Shown here piece by piece: positions 8,622 to 16,463 of a stretch of 64,000 nucleotides of DNA. Within the stretch, counting starts at the first letter, position 1, and every line of letters starts with the position of its first letter. The notes under the pieces were generated by a model. The model was given only the letters and a program-made list of their open reading frames with translations. It had not been told where the DNA came from and ran no database searches. Origin of the DNA: DATLZU01 sp051293835 (GTDB lineage: Bacteria; Nitrospirota; Nitrospiria; Nitrospirales; Nitrospiraceae); the NCBI GenBank assembly GCA_051293835.1, contig JBPKMA010000004.1, positions 124,001 through 188,000 on the forward strand. The letters are read 5' to 3'. Position numbers and translations under genes: made by a program.

Positions 8622-9392
8622 TCACCTCCCCAAGACACTCTGGATGAAAGCCTTAAGCCGGGCGAAGTAGGCTGGGCCGCCGACGAACGGGACATTGTTG
8701 TGATCGGCGCCTCGAACGACATAGAACGCCTTCGGTTCCTTCGCTGCCTCGAACACCTGTCGGCCAAGTTGCAGCGGCACCAGCTCATCGCGATCACCGT
8801 GCACCACGAGCAGTGGAAGAGAGATATACGGCAGCCGGTCGATGAGGCGGAACTTCGCGCCAAGCAGCCAGTGCACCGGCAAGCCGAGGTAATGCAACTT
8901 GGCGAGCGTCTCGACGGATGGGAAGCACGATTCCAGGATCAGTCCGGCGGCCGGTTTTCGGGCGGCCACTTCGCCGGCGACGGCCGCGCCGAGCGAGCGG
9001 CCGAAGAGGATCAGACAGTCGTGTCTGACCCGGCGGGCGCGGGTTACATACTCGTAGGCGCCAAAGGCGTCCTGATAGAGGCCCTCTTCTGATGGGCAGC
9101 CCTGGCTGCGGCCGTACCCCCGATAGTCGAACAGGAAGACGGACAGCCCAAGGCGGTAGAGCTCCCGGAGATTGTCCAGCCGGTTGATGATGTTGCCCGC
9201 ATTGCCGTGGCACCAAAGCAAGACCGCCGGCGTCTCCGAAGACTTGACATACCAGCCGAACAGCGTGGTCCCGTCAGCGGCCTGGAACCAAACATCCTCC
9301 AGCGGGAGACCGCTGGCCCTAGCCCAATCCCAGTCCTGCCAGGGATCGGGGTGATAGACGAAGAGGCGGTCAAGGAGACTCATACGTGCCAT
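8622..9392 (-). CDS. Alpha/beta hydrolase, BEM46-like
   Basis: About 256 residues from the ATG at 9392; the ATG at 9383 and a TTG at 9416 are alternatives. The fold is clear: LLWCHGNAGNIINRL near 60 is the oxyanion region, FLFDYRGYGRSQG follows, the nucleophile elbow is LFGRSLGAAVAG (Ser near 131), the acid is in VVHGDRDELVP near 205 and the His in GADHNNVPF near 230. BEM46-type enzymes hydrolyse unknown ester or amide substrates. There is no clear signal peptide, though a hydrophobic start is possible. The gene has no operon partner and is divergent from the FlgO-like gene. Confidence 0.85.
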   Translation of the reverse strand: MARMSLLDRLFVYHPDPWQDWDWARASGLPLEDVWFQAADGTTLFGWYVKSSETPAVLLWCHGNAGNIINRLDNLRELYRLGLSVFLFDYRGYGRSQGCPSEEGLYQDAFGAYEYVTRARRVRHDCLILFGRSLGAAVAGEVAARKPAAGLILESCFPSVETLAKLHYLGLPVHWLLGAKFRLIDRLPYISLPLLVVHGDRDELVPLQLGRQVFEAAKEPKAFYVVRGADHNNVPFVGGPAYFARLKAFIQSVLGR

Positions 9393-9514
9393 TGTAGATC
9401 CATTGACTTTGCTCAACCATCATCGATTCCTGCCCCCTCCTCTTGGTGATTGCCTAATCTGGCCATGATCTCATATAAATGCTGGCGTAATTTTGGTTTG
9501 TAGGAAAGACTCCT

Positions 9515-10507
9515 ATGTCCGCTTTGTCGCCGCTTGCCCAGAAAAGGCCTCTCGACCGCCCATTGTCCTCGATCATGGCCAGCGTTTGCTGGACGCTTCT
9601 ATTGTCCGGCTGTTCGATCGCGATGGCTCTGCACGGACACCCGGAACCGAACTTCGACATACTCCAGATTGGCGCCACACGCGAGGACGTGGAGCGGGAG
9701 TTCGGCAAGCCGGTTACCACCAAAGATCTCGGCGATGGGAAGCGCGAAGACACCTATCGGTACGAAATGGGCAATAGCCCGAACCCAGGACGAGCCGCCG
9801 TCTATGGTTATGCCTATTTGACCATTTTCGGAATTCTTGGAGAACCAATCTACAGCCTCATTGAACTGTTCCAGGGTCACGATGAAGAGACGAAAGTCGT
9901 GTATAGCCAAGACGACAGGGTCCTAGAAATCTCTGGCTATCGACCTCCTCCCCCCTCACCCGCGCTGCAAGCCGCCGAAGAAGGCCAGAGAAAGTTCGTC
10001 AAGACTCCGCCTGCCTCCCGAGTGGCCGAGGGTTATTCGGCGTCTGCTCAAACCCCCGAGGCGGCACAGAAGACCATCGACGCCAAGTTTGGAGAGCTGG
10101 CGCACCGCCTCTCAACGAATCTGAAAAGCCGTGGTGTCGTTCGTATCGCCGTCTTACCTGCTCAAGACGCCATCGGGAAAGAGAATAGACCGTTCTGCAA
10201 TTATGTGACCGAGAAACTGACCGCTAAATTGCATGAGCATGGCACGGCAACTGTGGTGGAACGATCGCAGTTGTCCAAAGTGACTCAAGAACTGGCCTTA
10301 ACCCACACAGGCGGCTTCGACGAGGACTCCGCGATGAAAATAGGCAGGCTGCTGGGCGTCGACGCTGTCGTGATCACATTCTTTGCCGATCTAGGACCGC
10401 CCGGCGTTGAAGTCAATTCCAAGGTCGTTCGCGTTGAAACCGGCGAGATCATCGGCGTCGGTGCCGTTGCGCTTCCACGCGCCACTGTGGAGCGGATGTT
10501 ACAATGA
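9515..10507 (+). CDS. Lipoprotein with FlgO/CsgG-like domain
   Basis: 330 residues; AGGAAAG precedes the ATG. A lipobox LLLSGC lies at residues 28-33, predicting a lipidated cysteine. Residues 45-75 (ILQIGATREDVEREFGKP) resemble the BamE/SmpA helix-hairpin. The C-terminal third (VRIAVLPAQDAIGKENRPF, then VVERSQLSKVTQELALTHTG and IGRLLGVDAVVITFF) has the FlgO/CsgG/LpoB-type alternating fold used by outer-membrane accessory lipoproteins. No flagellar or curli genes are nearby, so a role in envelope assembly is only inferred. A 36-codon reading frame overlaps its stop by ATGA. Confidence 0.7.
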   Translation: MSALSPLAQKRPLDRPLSSIMASVCWTLLLSGCSIAMALHGHPEPNFDILQIGATREDVEREFGKPVTTKDLGDGKREDTYRYEMGNSPNPGRAAVYGYAYLTIFGILGEPIYSLIELFQGHDEETKVVYSQDDRVLEISGYRPPPPSPALQAAEEGQRKFVKTPPASRVAEGYSASAQTPEAAQKTIDAKFGELAHRLSTNLKSRGVVRIAVLPAQDAIGKENRPFCNYVTEKLTAKLHEHGTATVVERSQLSKVTQELALTHTGGFDEDSAMKIGRLLGVDAVVITFFADLGPPGVEVNSKVVRVETGEIIGVGAVALPRATVERMLQ

Positions 10508-10614
10508 CGCCGTCGGCCACGACTGCAGTCTTGCTTCTTCTGTGCGCAGCCTGCTGCGCAGGCACAACAGCCAAACGGCCACAGAGTCCTTCTAAAAGTA
10601 ACCCTGCACCGTGA
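10504..10614 (+). CDS. Possible 36-residue lipoprotein overlapping the previous gene
   Basis: The ATG overlaps the FlgO-like stop as ATGA. The product MTPSATTAVLLLLCAACC then AGTTAKRPQ has a hydrophobic core followed by a lipobox-like CAAC. Its 3' end overlaps the convergent DUF4105 gene by 23 bases. Translational coupling and the lipobox are the only support; it could be chance. Confidence 0.3.
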   Translation: MTPSATTAVLLLLCAACCAGTTAKRPQSPSKSNPAP

Positions 10615-12499
10615 ACAGTACGTCGTTGTCCTGCTCGCGGTGCGTGTACTCCAGGCGGACCGCGAGATTCTGTCCGAGCGTATAACGCTGGCCGACAAAC
10701 CACCGGACGTCGTCGGACTTGTCGCCGAGTGGATACCGCAGATAGCTTCCCGTCACCATCACCCGCCAGCGATCCGTAAGATCACCGTACATGCCCACCG
10801 TCCCCCCACCGCCCACGCGGTGCCGCTCCTCATAAGCGTGGCTCACGTTGGCGTCCGTTTCCGCGAAGGCAAAGTAGACCTCCCGGTTGAACCATTGGGT
10901 TTCCACCGCCGCGCCGATTCCGCCGTTTACATTGCCGTTGCCGCACAACTGGCACTCCCGATGGCGGATAGTTTGATAGCCCGCGCTAATCTTCCACGAC
11001 GGGGCCTTGAACAGCGCGTCTATCGGCGAGAGGGAGAGCACATTCGCCAGTGTGGCCCGTTCCAGCCTGGTCTGCTCGGCCCGAGTGTAGTGCCGCAGAC
11101 TGAGCGACACGAGCTCGATTTGCGCATCCGGCGTGTAGCCGATTTCGGGATCGAGCAAATCGTGGTAACCCGCCCGGACCGTCACTTCTTCGAACGTGTC
11201 GTTGTTCCGCCACCCTCCGCCGACGCTCACCCGCGAGGTCTTGTGTCCCAGTTCCGGTTGCTTGGCGAAGGGAATGATCTTCAGGTCATCGGACTGAATC
11301 CGTAGCCCGCTTCTCGCCGTGAGAATGGCGCGATTTCGCTCTTTGTAGACCGCGGCGTTGGAGTCCCCCGCATCGATCTTGTAGCGGAAATAATCCGAAG
11401 CAAGGTCCAACAGAAAGGCCTGCCGCTTCGGTGGAAGCTTCGTGAACGCCTCCGATTGAATCAGAGCCACATCTTCAATGAGTCGATTGGAGAGCCTGCG
11501 TTCGGTGTCGGACAAAGTTTCCCGTTTCCGTTTGATAAGCGTGCTCCGGGACGGCCGGTAGGCAATATTGCCGACCAGCCCAGGCTGGGTTGCGACCAAC
11601 CGGACCGTGTCGGCCGGCACCGTCCAGAAGAGGAATTGGTCCGTGAGATGCAGGGTCGGATCGGCGTATTCCAGGAGGGAGAGCAGATGATAGGAACAAT
11701 TTTCCTTAAAAAAGAAATAATCGAAGTAGGCGTTGCCCAATTCCCACGCGTGCATCAGCAGCCGGCGGATCTGTGGCTGCGTGAAATTGAGCTTGTATTC
11801 CCAGATGTCCCGATTCTCGATATCCCGATACTCTTGTACTTTCAGATAGTACGGAATGGTCGAGAAGTAGCCACGATATCCTCCGAAGATGCCGCGGATC
11901 GGATAGGCCAATCCCGCGTCTGGCGGCACGTCCGCCGCATAGTTGATAGTATATGCGAGGATGCGCGTCTGCTCAGTCTGGCCTTGTTGATCAATCCGCA
12001 GCAGTGTATGACCGAACATCGAGGCCGGATTGTTCATGAAGGCCGACGGAAAGATGAGCGTGACCGATTCGGCGTTGAATTCGGTCAGCCATCGTTCAAA
12101 CCGGTCACACGTGATTGGCGGCAGACGCGCGTCCTCGAATCGCAGTTTTTCCTTCAGCCAATGATAGCGGGCAACAAAGGCGCACTGCGCCGGCTGGCGC
12201 GACCGTCCGACTAGCTCATCGGAGAAAAATTGGGCCAGCGTTGCCTCTAATTCCGCCTGCGGGTCAGTCTTTCCGTTCGGCGACAAGAAAAAGCCCGGAT
12301 CGTCCTGTTCGCTGATATAGCCGCCGAAGACGCTCTTCCGATAGTGCAGGAGGAGATGCCACTCCCGTTCCTCGGCCAGTTTCATGGCCTGCGCGCGATT
12401 GATCAACTCGACGAGATAGGGGTTATCCGCCGGTGCGCCTGCAAGAGCGACAGGCGCAAGGAGGGAAAAGCTGAAGAGGATTGCAGCACAGAGACGCAA
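10592..12499 (-). CDS. DUF4105 (Lnb N-terminal periplasmic domain) protein
   Basis: 635 residues from a TTG; no ribosome site is visible and no better start occurs in frame. A signal peptide is clear (LCAAILFSFSLLAPVALAG). The DUF4105 domain occupies residues about 100-320: VTLIFPSAFMNNPASMFG, HTLLRIDQ, YFSTIPYYLKVQEYRDIE and FFKENCSYHLLSLLEY, with the conserved His and Cys-containing motifs. The last 220 residues are strand-rich (SVGGGWRNNDTFEEVTVRAGY, AVRLEYTHREQDNDVLF) and end with phenylalanine, like an outer-membrane barrel. DUF4105 is thought to be papain-like or lipid-acting; function is unproven. DUF4105 and DUF3015 genes often co-occur, and two DUF3015 genes lie directly upstream here. 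Confidence 0.8.
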   Translation of the reverse strand: MRLCAAILFSFSLLAPVALAGAPADNPYLVELINRAQAMKLAEEREWHLLLHYRKSVFGGYISEQDDPGFFLSPNGKTDPQAELEATLAQFFSDELVGRSRQPAQCAFVARYHWLKEKLRFEDARLPPITCDRFERWLTEFNAESVTLIFPSAFMNNPASMFGHTLLRIDQQGQTEQTRILAYTINYAADVPPDAGLAYPIRGIFGGYRGYFSTIPYYLKVQEYRDIENRDIWEYKLNFTQPQIRRLLMHAWELGNAYFDYFFFKENCSYHLLSLLEYADPTLHLTDQFLFWTVPADTVRLVATQPGLVGNIAYRPSRSTLIKRKRETLSDTERRLSNRLIEDVALIQSEAFTKLPPKRQAFLLDLASDYFRYKIDAGDSNAAVYKERNRAILTARSGLRIQSDDLKIIPFAKQPELGHKTSRVSVGGGWRNNDTFEEVTVRAGYHDLLDPEIGYTPDAQIELVSLSLRHYTRAEQTRLERATLANVLSLSPIDALFKAPSWKISAGYQTIRHRECQLCGNGNVNGGIGAAVETQWFNREVYFAFAETDANVSHAYEERHRVGGGGTVGMYGDLTDRWRVMVTGSYLRYPLGDKSDDVRWFVGQRYTLGQNLAVRLEYTHREQDNDVLFTVQGYF

Positions 12500-12533
12500 C
12501 GGCGTTGCGGAATTAGAAGATCGTGGAATGCAC

Positions 12534-12561
12534 GGGGCTCCGGCCAGGCGGCCAGAGCCCC
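12534..12561. terminator. GC-rich hairpin between DUF3015 and DUF4105 genes
   Basis: GGGGCTC and GGCC pair with GGCC and GAGCCCC around a four-base loop, giving 11 pairs with one mismatch. No T-run follows on either strand, so it may be an attenuator or processing site instead of a simple terminator. Confidence 0.45.
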
Positions 12562-12570
12562 TCGTATCGA

Positions 12571-13083
12571 TCAGCGGGTTGACGCTTTGGCGAGAACCGG
12601 ATGCGCGGCGATGGCATCGTTCAACGCCTTGACCAGCGCTACCGGCGAGGTCTCGCCGGACTGAATCAAGGAGGTGTATCGCTCCTGGGTCAGGGCAAAG
12701 AACGCGCCTTGCTGCTCGGCCGGCACACCCATTAAGGTGGCCAGCGACGCGAGATGCTCGCCCCGGCCCTGCGCCATCTCCTGCGAGAGATTGTCAAAGT
12801 TGATGGCGGCGAACATCGTCACCTTCTGTTCGCTGAAGATCTGTCCGTCGTTCGTGCATCCGGAAGTGCCCGAGCTAATCCCGAACGTCTGGCTGCCGAA
12901 CGTCCCGTTGGTAGTGGCCATGAGAACCTGTGGAGCAATGTTCTTTTGATTTTTATAGTCCGACCAGGCCAGCTTTCCCAACCCGCAACCCGGACCAGTA
13001 TCGGGATGGGCGGCGAGCGAAAGACCGGCCTGCGCGCAGATAAAAACCAGTGAGACCGACAGCATGAGCAGTTTTCTCAACAT
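12571..13083 (-). CDS. DUF3015 family secreted protein, copy 1
   Basis: 170 residues with a strong AAGGAGGAGG site before the ATG. Signal peptide LMLSVSLVFICAQAGLSLAA. The DUF3015 body reads GPGCGLGKLAWSDYKNQ, IAPQVLMATTNGTFGSQTFG, ISSGTSGCTNDGQI, then the acidic-aromatic half. Cysteines at GPGCG and SGCTN could form a disulfide in the periplasm. The tail EMAQGRGEHLASLATLMG is shared with copy 2. Function of the family is unknown. Position directly upstream of the DUF4105 gene suggests a common envelope role. Confidence 0.88.
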   Translation of the reverse strand: MLRKLLMLSVSLVFICAQAGLSLAAHPDTGPGCGLGKLAWSDYKNQKNIAPQVLMATTNGTFGSQTFGISSGTSGCTNDGQIFSEQKVTMFAAINFDNLSQEMAQGRGEHLASLATLMGVPAEQQGAFFALTQERYTSLIQSGETSPVALVKALNDAIAAHPVLAKASTR

Positions 13084-13237
13084 AACTCCTCCTCCTTGTG
13101 GTTAGAGATTCCCGCTGCCCGTGTGGCAGACAGCGGAGACGATTATAAACACACCACTGACCGCACCGTAAAAAAATCCACCGGTGTGGTCGCTCGATTC
13201 GGCCCGCCTCAGCAACAACGATTCCGCACCACCTCGC

Positions 13238-13756
13238 TTAGTGCGCTACGGCGACTCTCGCCAAGACCGGGTGCGCAGCCATAGCATCCTGGATGGCCTT
13301 AATCACCGCCACCGGCGACGCTTCCCCCGCCTCTACCAGCGTTGTGTATTTCTCCTGGGCCATAGTGAAAAACTCGGCTTGCTGCTCGGCCGGCACACCC
13401 ATTAAGGTGGCCAGCGACGCGAGATGCTCGCCCCGGCCCTGCGCCATCTCCTGCGAGAGATTGTCGAACATTGCGAAGACGAAGACGTTGGTTCGCTCTG
13501 TTCTCATGATCACGCCGTCGTTCGTGCATCCTGATGTCCCAAAACTGATCCCGAATGTCTGGCTGCCGAAGGTGCCGTTCGTCGTGGCCATCATCACCTG
13601 CGGGGCAATCTGCTTCTGCCCCTTGTACTCTTGCCAGGCCAGCTTTCCCAACCCGCAACCCGGACCGGTGTCCGGATTCCCGGCTGCGAAAGCGTCGAGG
13701 GCTTGAACAGTGCTCAGCGCGAGCGCGAAGAGCAACAGCAAGAATTTGTTCATCAT
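13238..13756 (-). CDS. DUF3015 family secreted protein, copy 2
   Basis: 172 residues with CAGGAGGAAG before the ATG pair. It has a signal peptide (FLLLLFALALSTVQALDAFA) and the same DUF3015 motifs as its neighbour (GPGCGLGKLAWQEYKGQ, SFGTSGCTNDGVIM). Bases 13378-13465 are identical to 12708-12795 in copy 1 over 88 positions, although flanking codons differ, which points to gene conversion or a recent partial duplication. The middle, near residues 85-95, diverges most. The two copies are 154 bases apart and each has its own ribosome site. Confidence 0.88.
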   Translation of the reverse strand: MMNKFLLLLFALALSTVQALDAFAAGNPDTGPGCGLGKLAWQEYKGQKQIAPQVMMATTNGTFGSQTFGISFGTSGCTNDGVIMRTERTNVFVFAMFDNLSQEMAQGRGEHLASLATLMGVPAEQQAEFFTMAQEKYTTLVEAGEASPVAVIKAIQDAMAAHPVLARVAVAH

Positions 13757-13916
13757 GATCTTCCTCCTGTTGTTGTGGTCCGCAGTGATTACGTACGCCC
13801 GCGGATTTCTGAGCGGTTATACCACAATTGTGTCGACACACAAAGTCAAAAGCCCCACATCCAAGATGCAAGCCGATGAAGAGTCGAACCAAGCGAATCG
13901 CGCGGCTGACCCGACG

Positions 13917-14040
13917 TCACTTGGCACGATCCGATAAGACAATGTGAGCGATCGTGATGCCGCCTTCGATCGCCAGCAAGCCCAGCTCGCGTGAAAGGGT
14001 GAAGCATTTCCCGTTCTCAAGCCATGTGAAATGTTGCCCG
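13917..14040 (-). pseudogene. C-terminal fragment of a YfcE-like phosphodiesterase
   Basis: The minus strand encodes NGKCFTLSRELGLLAIEGG followed by ITIAHIVLSDRAK and a stop. This lines up with the last 33 residues of the intact phosphodiesterase at 14724-15215 (KRFTLPRGLGLLTIDG...RDRKER), about half identical. No start or metal-binding part remains. Because it is diverged, it is a relic of a paralogue, not a fresh duplication. Confidence 0.6.
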
Positions 14041-14100
14041 GCCATGGTCCTAGTTAACTAAACTAATTTTTCTGAACCGCTCTTCTTGACGGAGACCCAC

Positions 14101-14246
14101 ATGCGGACAAAGCCGGTTGAGTCAAGGCCTTTGAAGCCAAGACTCGCCTTTCGGAGCTGCTGCGAGAAAGAGGTTGCGGGTCCTTCAAGGCCGTTCGTCT
14201 CCACCTCAAGGTCCGCACGCTGACGAAAGAAGGACGCCGCTTCTGA
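14101..14246 (+). pseudogene. Phd/YefM antitoxin relic
   Basis: An ATG at 14101 gives MRTKPV; after a frameshift near 14120-14130 the sequence continues FEAKTRLSELLRERG, the signature of the Phd/YefM helix, then degenerates to FKAVRLHLKVRT and a stop at 14246. The product would have lost the toxin-binding end. It sits eight bases before the vapC relic, in the antitoxin-first order expected of a type II module. Confidence 0.65.
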
Positions 14247-14254
14247 TGGAGTGA

Positions 14255-14639
14255 GTGCTGGACTGTTCCGCGGCGCTGGCCTGGGCGCTTCCTGACGAGT
14301 CCTCAGCCAAGGCCGACGACTTCCTCGAATCGCTGGAACCGGACGATAAACTCTGGGTTCCGGCTTTGTGGTGGTACGAATTGTCCAATGCACTCGTCGT
14401 CGCCCAGTACCGACAGCGGCTGACCGAGGCCGAGCGCTTACAAGCTGCTTCCGATCCATGCCGACTCCCATCTGACCCCTGACGCAGCCTGACGCTTGCA
14501 GGCCATTGCCAAAGCAGCAGGCCTATCGGCCTACGACGCTGCGTACCTCGAATTGGCTCAGCGGAAAGGCATCGGGCTGGCCACGCTTGACGAGCGGCTC
14601 GTCGACGCTGCCCGAAAAAGGGGAGTCCAAGTGCCTTGA
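14255..14639 (+). pseudogene. VapC-type PIN-domain toxin relic
   Basis: A GTG start gives VLDCSAALAWALPDESSAK and later LWVPALWWYELSNALVVAQ, the first PIN acidic motif (VLDCSAALAW) and the conserved VPALWWYELSNAL helix. Near 14448 a frameshift moves the frame to LPIHADSHLTPDAA, an in-frame TGA follows at 14490, and the gene resumes as AGLSAYDAAYLELAQRKG with the second acidic motif and LATLDERL, stopping at 14639. Two independent lesions mean the RNase is dead. The upstream Phd relic is its antitoxin. Confidence 0.75.
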
Positions 14640-14723
14640 GGTCACCCGGGGTAGCCCCGCCCCTCTCTCCCGCGGTCGCGGAACTCCTATCCCCACCAAC
14701 TGTTCTCAGTGTCTGACGGACAA

Positions 14724-15215
14724 TCACCGCTCCTTGCGGTCCCTGAGCATGATGAGTGTGGGCTCTACGTGATCGCCGTCGATCGTGAGCAAACCCAGCC
14801 CGCGCGGGAGGGTGAAGCGTTTCGGGCCGGCGGAGCCGGGGTTGAAGAGCAGTGTCGCGCCGACCCATTCGGCTGTAGGTCGATGCGTGTGGCCGAACAC
14901 GCAGACGTCAGGGCGCGCTCGCTCCAGAAAGGCGCGCCCGTCTTTGATGATTTTCCCGCCTTCGAAGAGGATATGCCGGAGGGCAATCCGTCGGCCGCCC
15001 AGCTCGACGATGGTCTCCGGAGGAAATCCGCTACGCCCATATCCATCCACATTACCCGACACGGCGGTGACGGGCGCGAGTCGTTCCAGTTGTTCGATGA
15101 TAGATTTGCCGCCGATATCACCCGCATGAAGGATATGATCGACGTCCCGGAAGTGCCACAGGATCGCCGGATCGAAGAGCCCGTGGGTATCTGCAATCAC
15201 CCCGATGCGAAGCAT
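14724..15215 (-). CDS. YfcE/MJ0936-type metallophosphoesterase
   Basis: 163 residues starting MLRIGVIADTHGLFDPAI; an upstream ATG would overlap the M48 gene. Metal-binding motifs appear in order: IADTHG (D, H), HAGDIGG, SGNVDGYG, and VFGHTHRPTA near 105. These calcineurin-like enzymes hydrolyse phosphodiesters or small cyclic nucleotides using two metal ions; the physiological substrate is open. It starts 15 bases after the M48 stop on the same strand, so co-transcription is likely. A broken tail of a paralogue lies downstream at 13917-14040. Confidence 0.88.
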   Translation of the reverse strand: MLRIGVIADTHGLFDPAILWHFRDVDHILHAGDIGGKSIIEQLERLAPVTAVSGNVDGYGRSGFPPETIVELGGRRIALRHILFEGGKIIKDGRAFLERARPDVCVFGHTHRPTAEWVGATLLFNPGSAGPKRFTLPRGLGLLTIDGDHVEPTLIMLRDRKER

Positions 15216-15229
15216 CCCTCGCCCTGAAC

Positions 15230-16369
15230 TCAGGACGAGCCTTGCTCGTCTTGCCTTAGAGACTCCTGAACTCTGCTCCACTCGAAGCCGAATGGCTCCG
15301 GCATCTGAGGGGGCAGCGACGCCGCTTCCGCCTTTAGCCGCTCCGCCCGTGCGGCACTCATCGGGTGTGTGGAAAGCAGTTCGACGCGCCCGCCTTCCGA
15401 TTCCGAGAGCCGCTCGAAGAATCGGATCATACCGTCCAGCGCAATTTTGGCCCGGTGGAGCAGCTTCAGTCCGGTCACATCTGCCTCCGTCTCTTGTTCG
15501 CGGCTGAATTTCAGGGCGATCAGTTCGACGCCCAATTGTTTCACCAATCCGATCAGGCCCTGCTGATCACCGACCAGGATCGTGATCACCGCCACAACTC
15601 CCAATGTTTTGACGATCCGCTCCAGCCCATGGCGCTGGAGCACGTGATTGAGTTCATGACTCAGCACCCCTGCGACCTCTTCCGGACTCTCGGCTTTCTT
15701 CAGCAGTCCAGTGAATACCACCACATACCCGCCCGGCAGCGCGAAGGCGTTCACGATGTCGCTCCGGACCACCGTGACGTGAAACGTGTAGGGATTGTCA
15801 GGAATATGTGCTGTCAGCCGCTTGGTGATCTCCCGGACCGCCTCGACCGCCGGTCCACCGGCTACCACGGTCTGTCCGGCCAGGAAGTCGCGCTGCGCCG
15901 TTTCCCCGATTTTTTGCTCCCACGCCGTGGGAATGCGACTTACAGCCAGCGACACGAGGGTGTCGAAGCCGAACCACAGGGTCAGCAATAACGCCGACAG
16001 CGAACCGGCCGCCACCGCGATGACAAGGCGCCGACTCCGCCGCGAGCGTCGCACGCGCTCTGCGGTCTGCTCCAGGTAGTCCCTCAGCTCCGGCGGAGCA
16101 GATTGTCGAAAGGCGATGATGACCGTCGGATCTTTCAGATAGACCGTCCGCCTCGCCCCGTTCGCGGTCCATTGCAAGACGAGGTGATCGTGATCGAACC
16201 CGCCTGCTCCGATCGAGAGCGCCGAGAAGGGGATGGCATCCGCCGCGAGGCGATTGGGTCCATCGGTGAAGTCGATCGACAGTCCATCTGGACCCACGGC
16301 GACGTGGCAAGGCACTCCCGCAGCCGGCAGGTCATGGCCGAAACAGAGGGCGTTGGGTGTGTGAGTCAT
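15230..16369 (-). CDS. M48 family zinc metallopeptidase
   Basis: 379 residues from MTHTPNALCFGHDLP. Residues 1-85 form an unknown N-terminal domain; a transmembrane helix lies near 108-128 (LVIAVAAGSLSALLLTLWFG). The catalytic zinc site is VLSHELNHVLQRHG near 245 (HExxH), with the third ligand in REQETEADVTGLKLL near 300. M48 proteases of the BepA/LoiP type degrade misfolded envelope proteins. A second hydrophobic stretch (TLGVVAVITILVGDQ) after the HExxH helix could be another membrane segment. Active site topology places the protease in the periplasm or at the membrane face. Downstream is the phosphodiesterase. Confidence 0.88.
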   Translation of the reverse strand: MTHTPNALCFGHDLPAAGVPCHVAVGPDGLSIDFTDGPNRLAADAIPFSALSIGAGGFDHDHLVLQWTANGARRTVYLKDPTVIIAFRQSAPPELRDYLEQTAERVRRSRRSRRLVIAVAAGSLSALLLTLWFGFDTLVSLAVSRIPTAWEQKIGETAQRDFLAGQTVVAGGPAVEAVREITKRLTAHIPDNPYTFHVTVVRSDIVNAFALPGGYVVVFTGLLKKAESPEEVAGVLSHELNHVLQRHGLERIVKTLGVVAVITILVGDQQGLIGLVKQLGVELIALKFSREQETEADVTGLKLLHRAKIALDGMIRFFERLSESEGGRVELLSTHPMSAARAERLKAEAASLPPQMPEPFGFEWSRVQESLRQDEQGSS

Positions 16370-16463
16370 AGAAGAGCGGGGCCAGCGCGTGTGCACATAC
16401 CCACATGAAGGATTGCTCGCCGCTCCATCCCGGTCCCCCTCTTTCCTGTTATCCGCTTCACCT

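Noticed and set aside
14058..14471. 137-codon minus frame across the toxin-antitoxin relic
   Set aside because: The plus strand holds recognisable Phd and VapC pieces; the minus frame has no domain.
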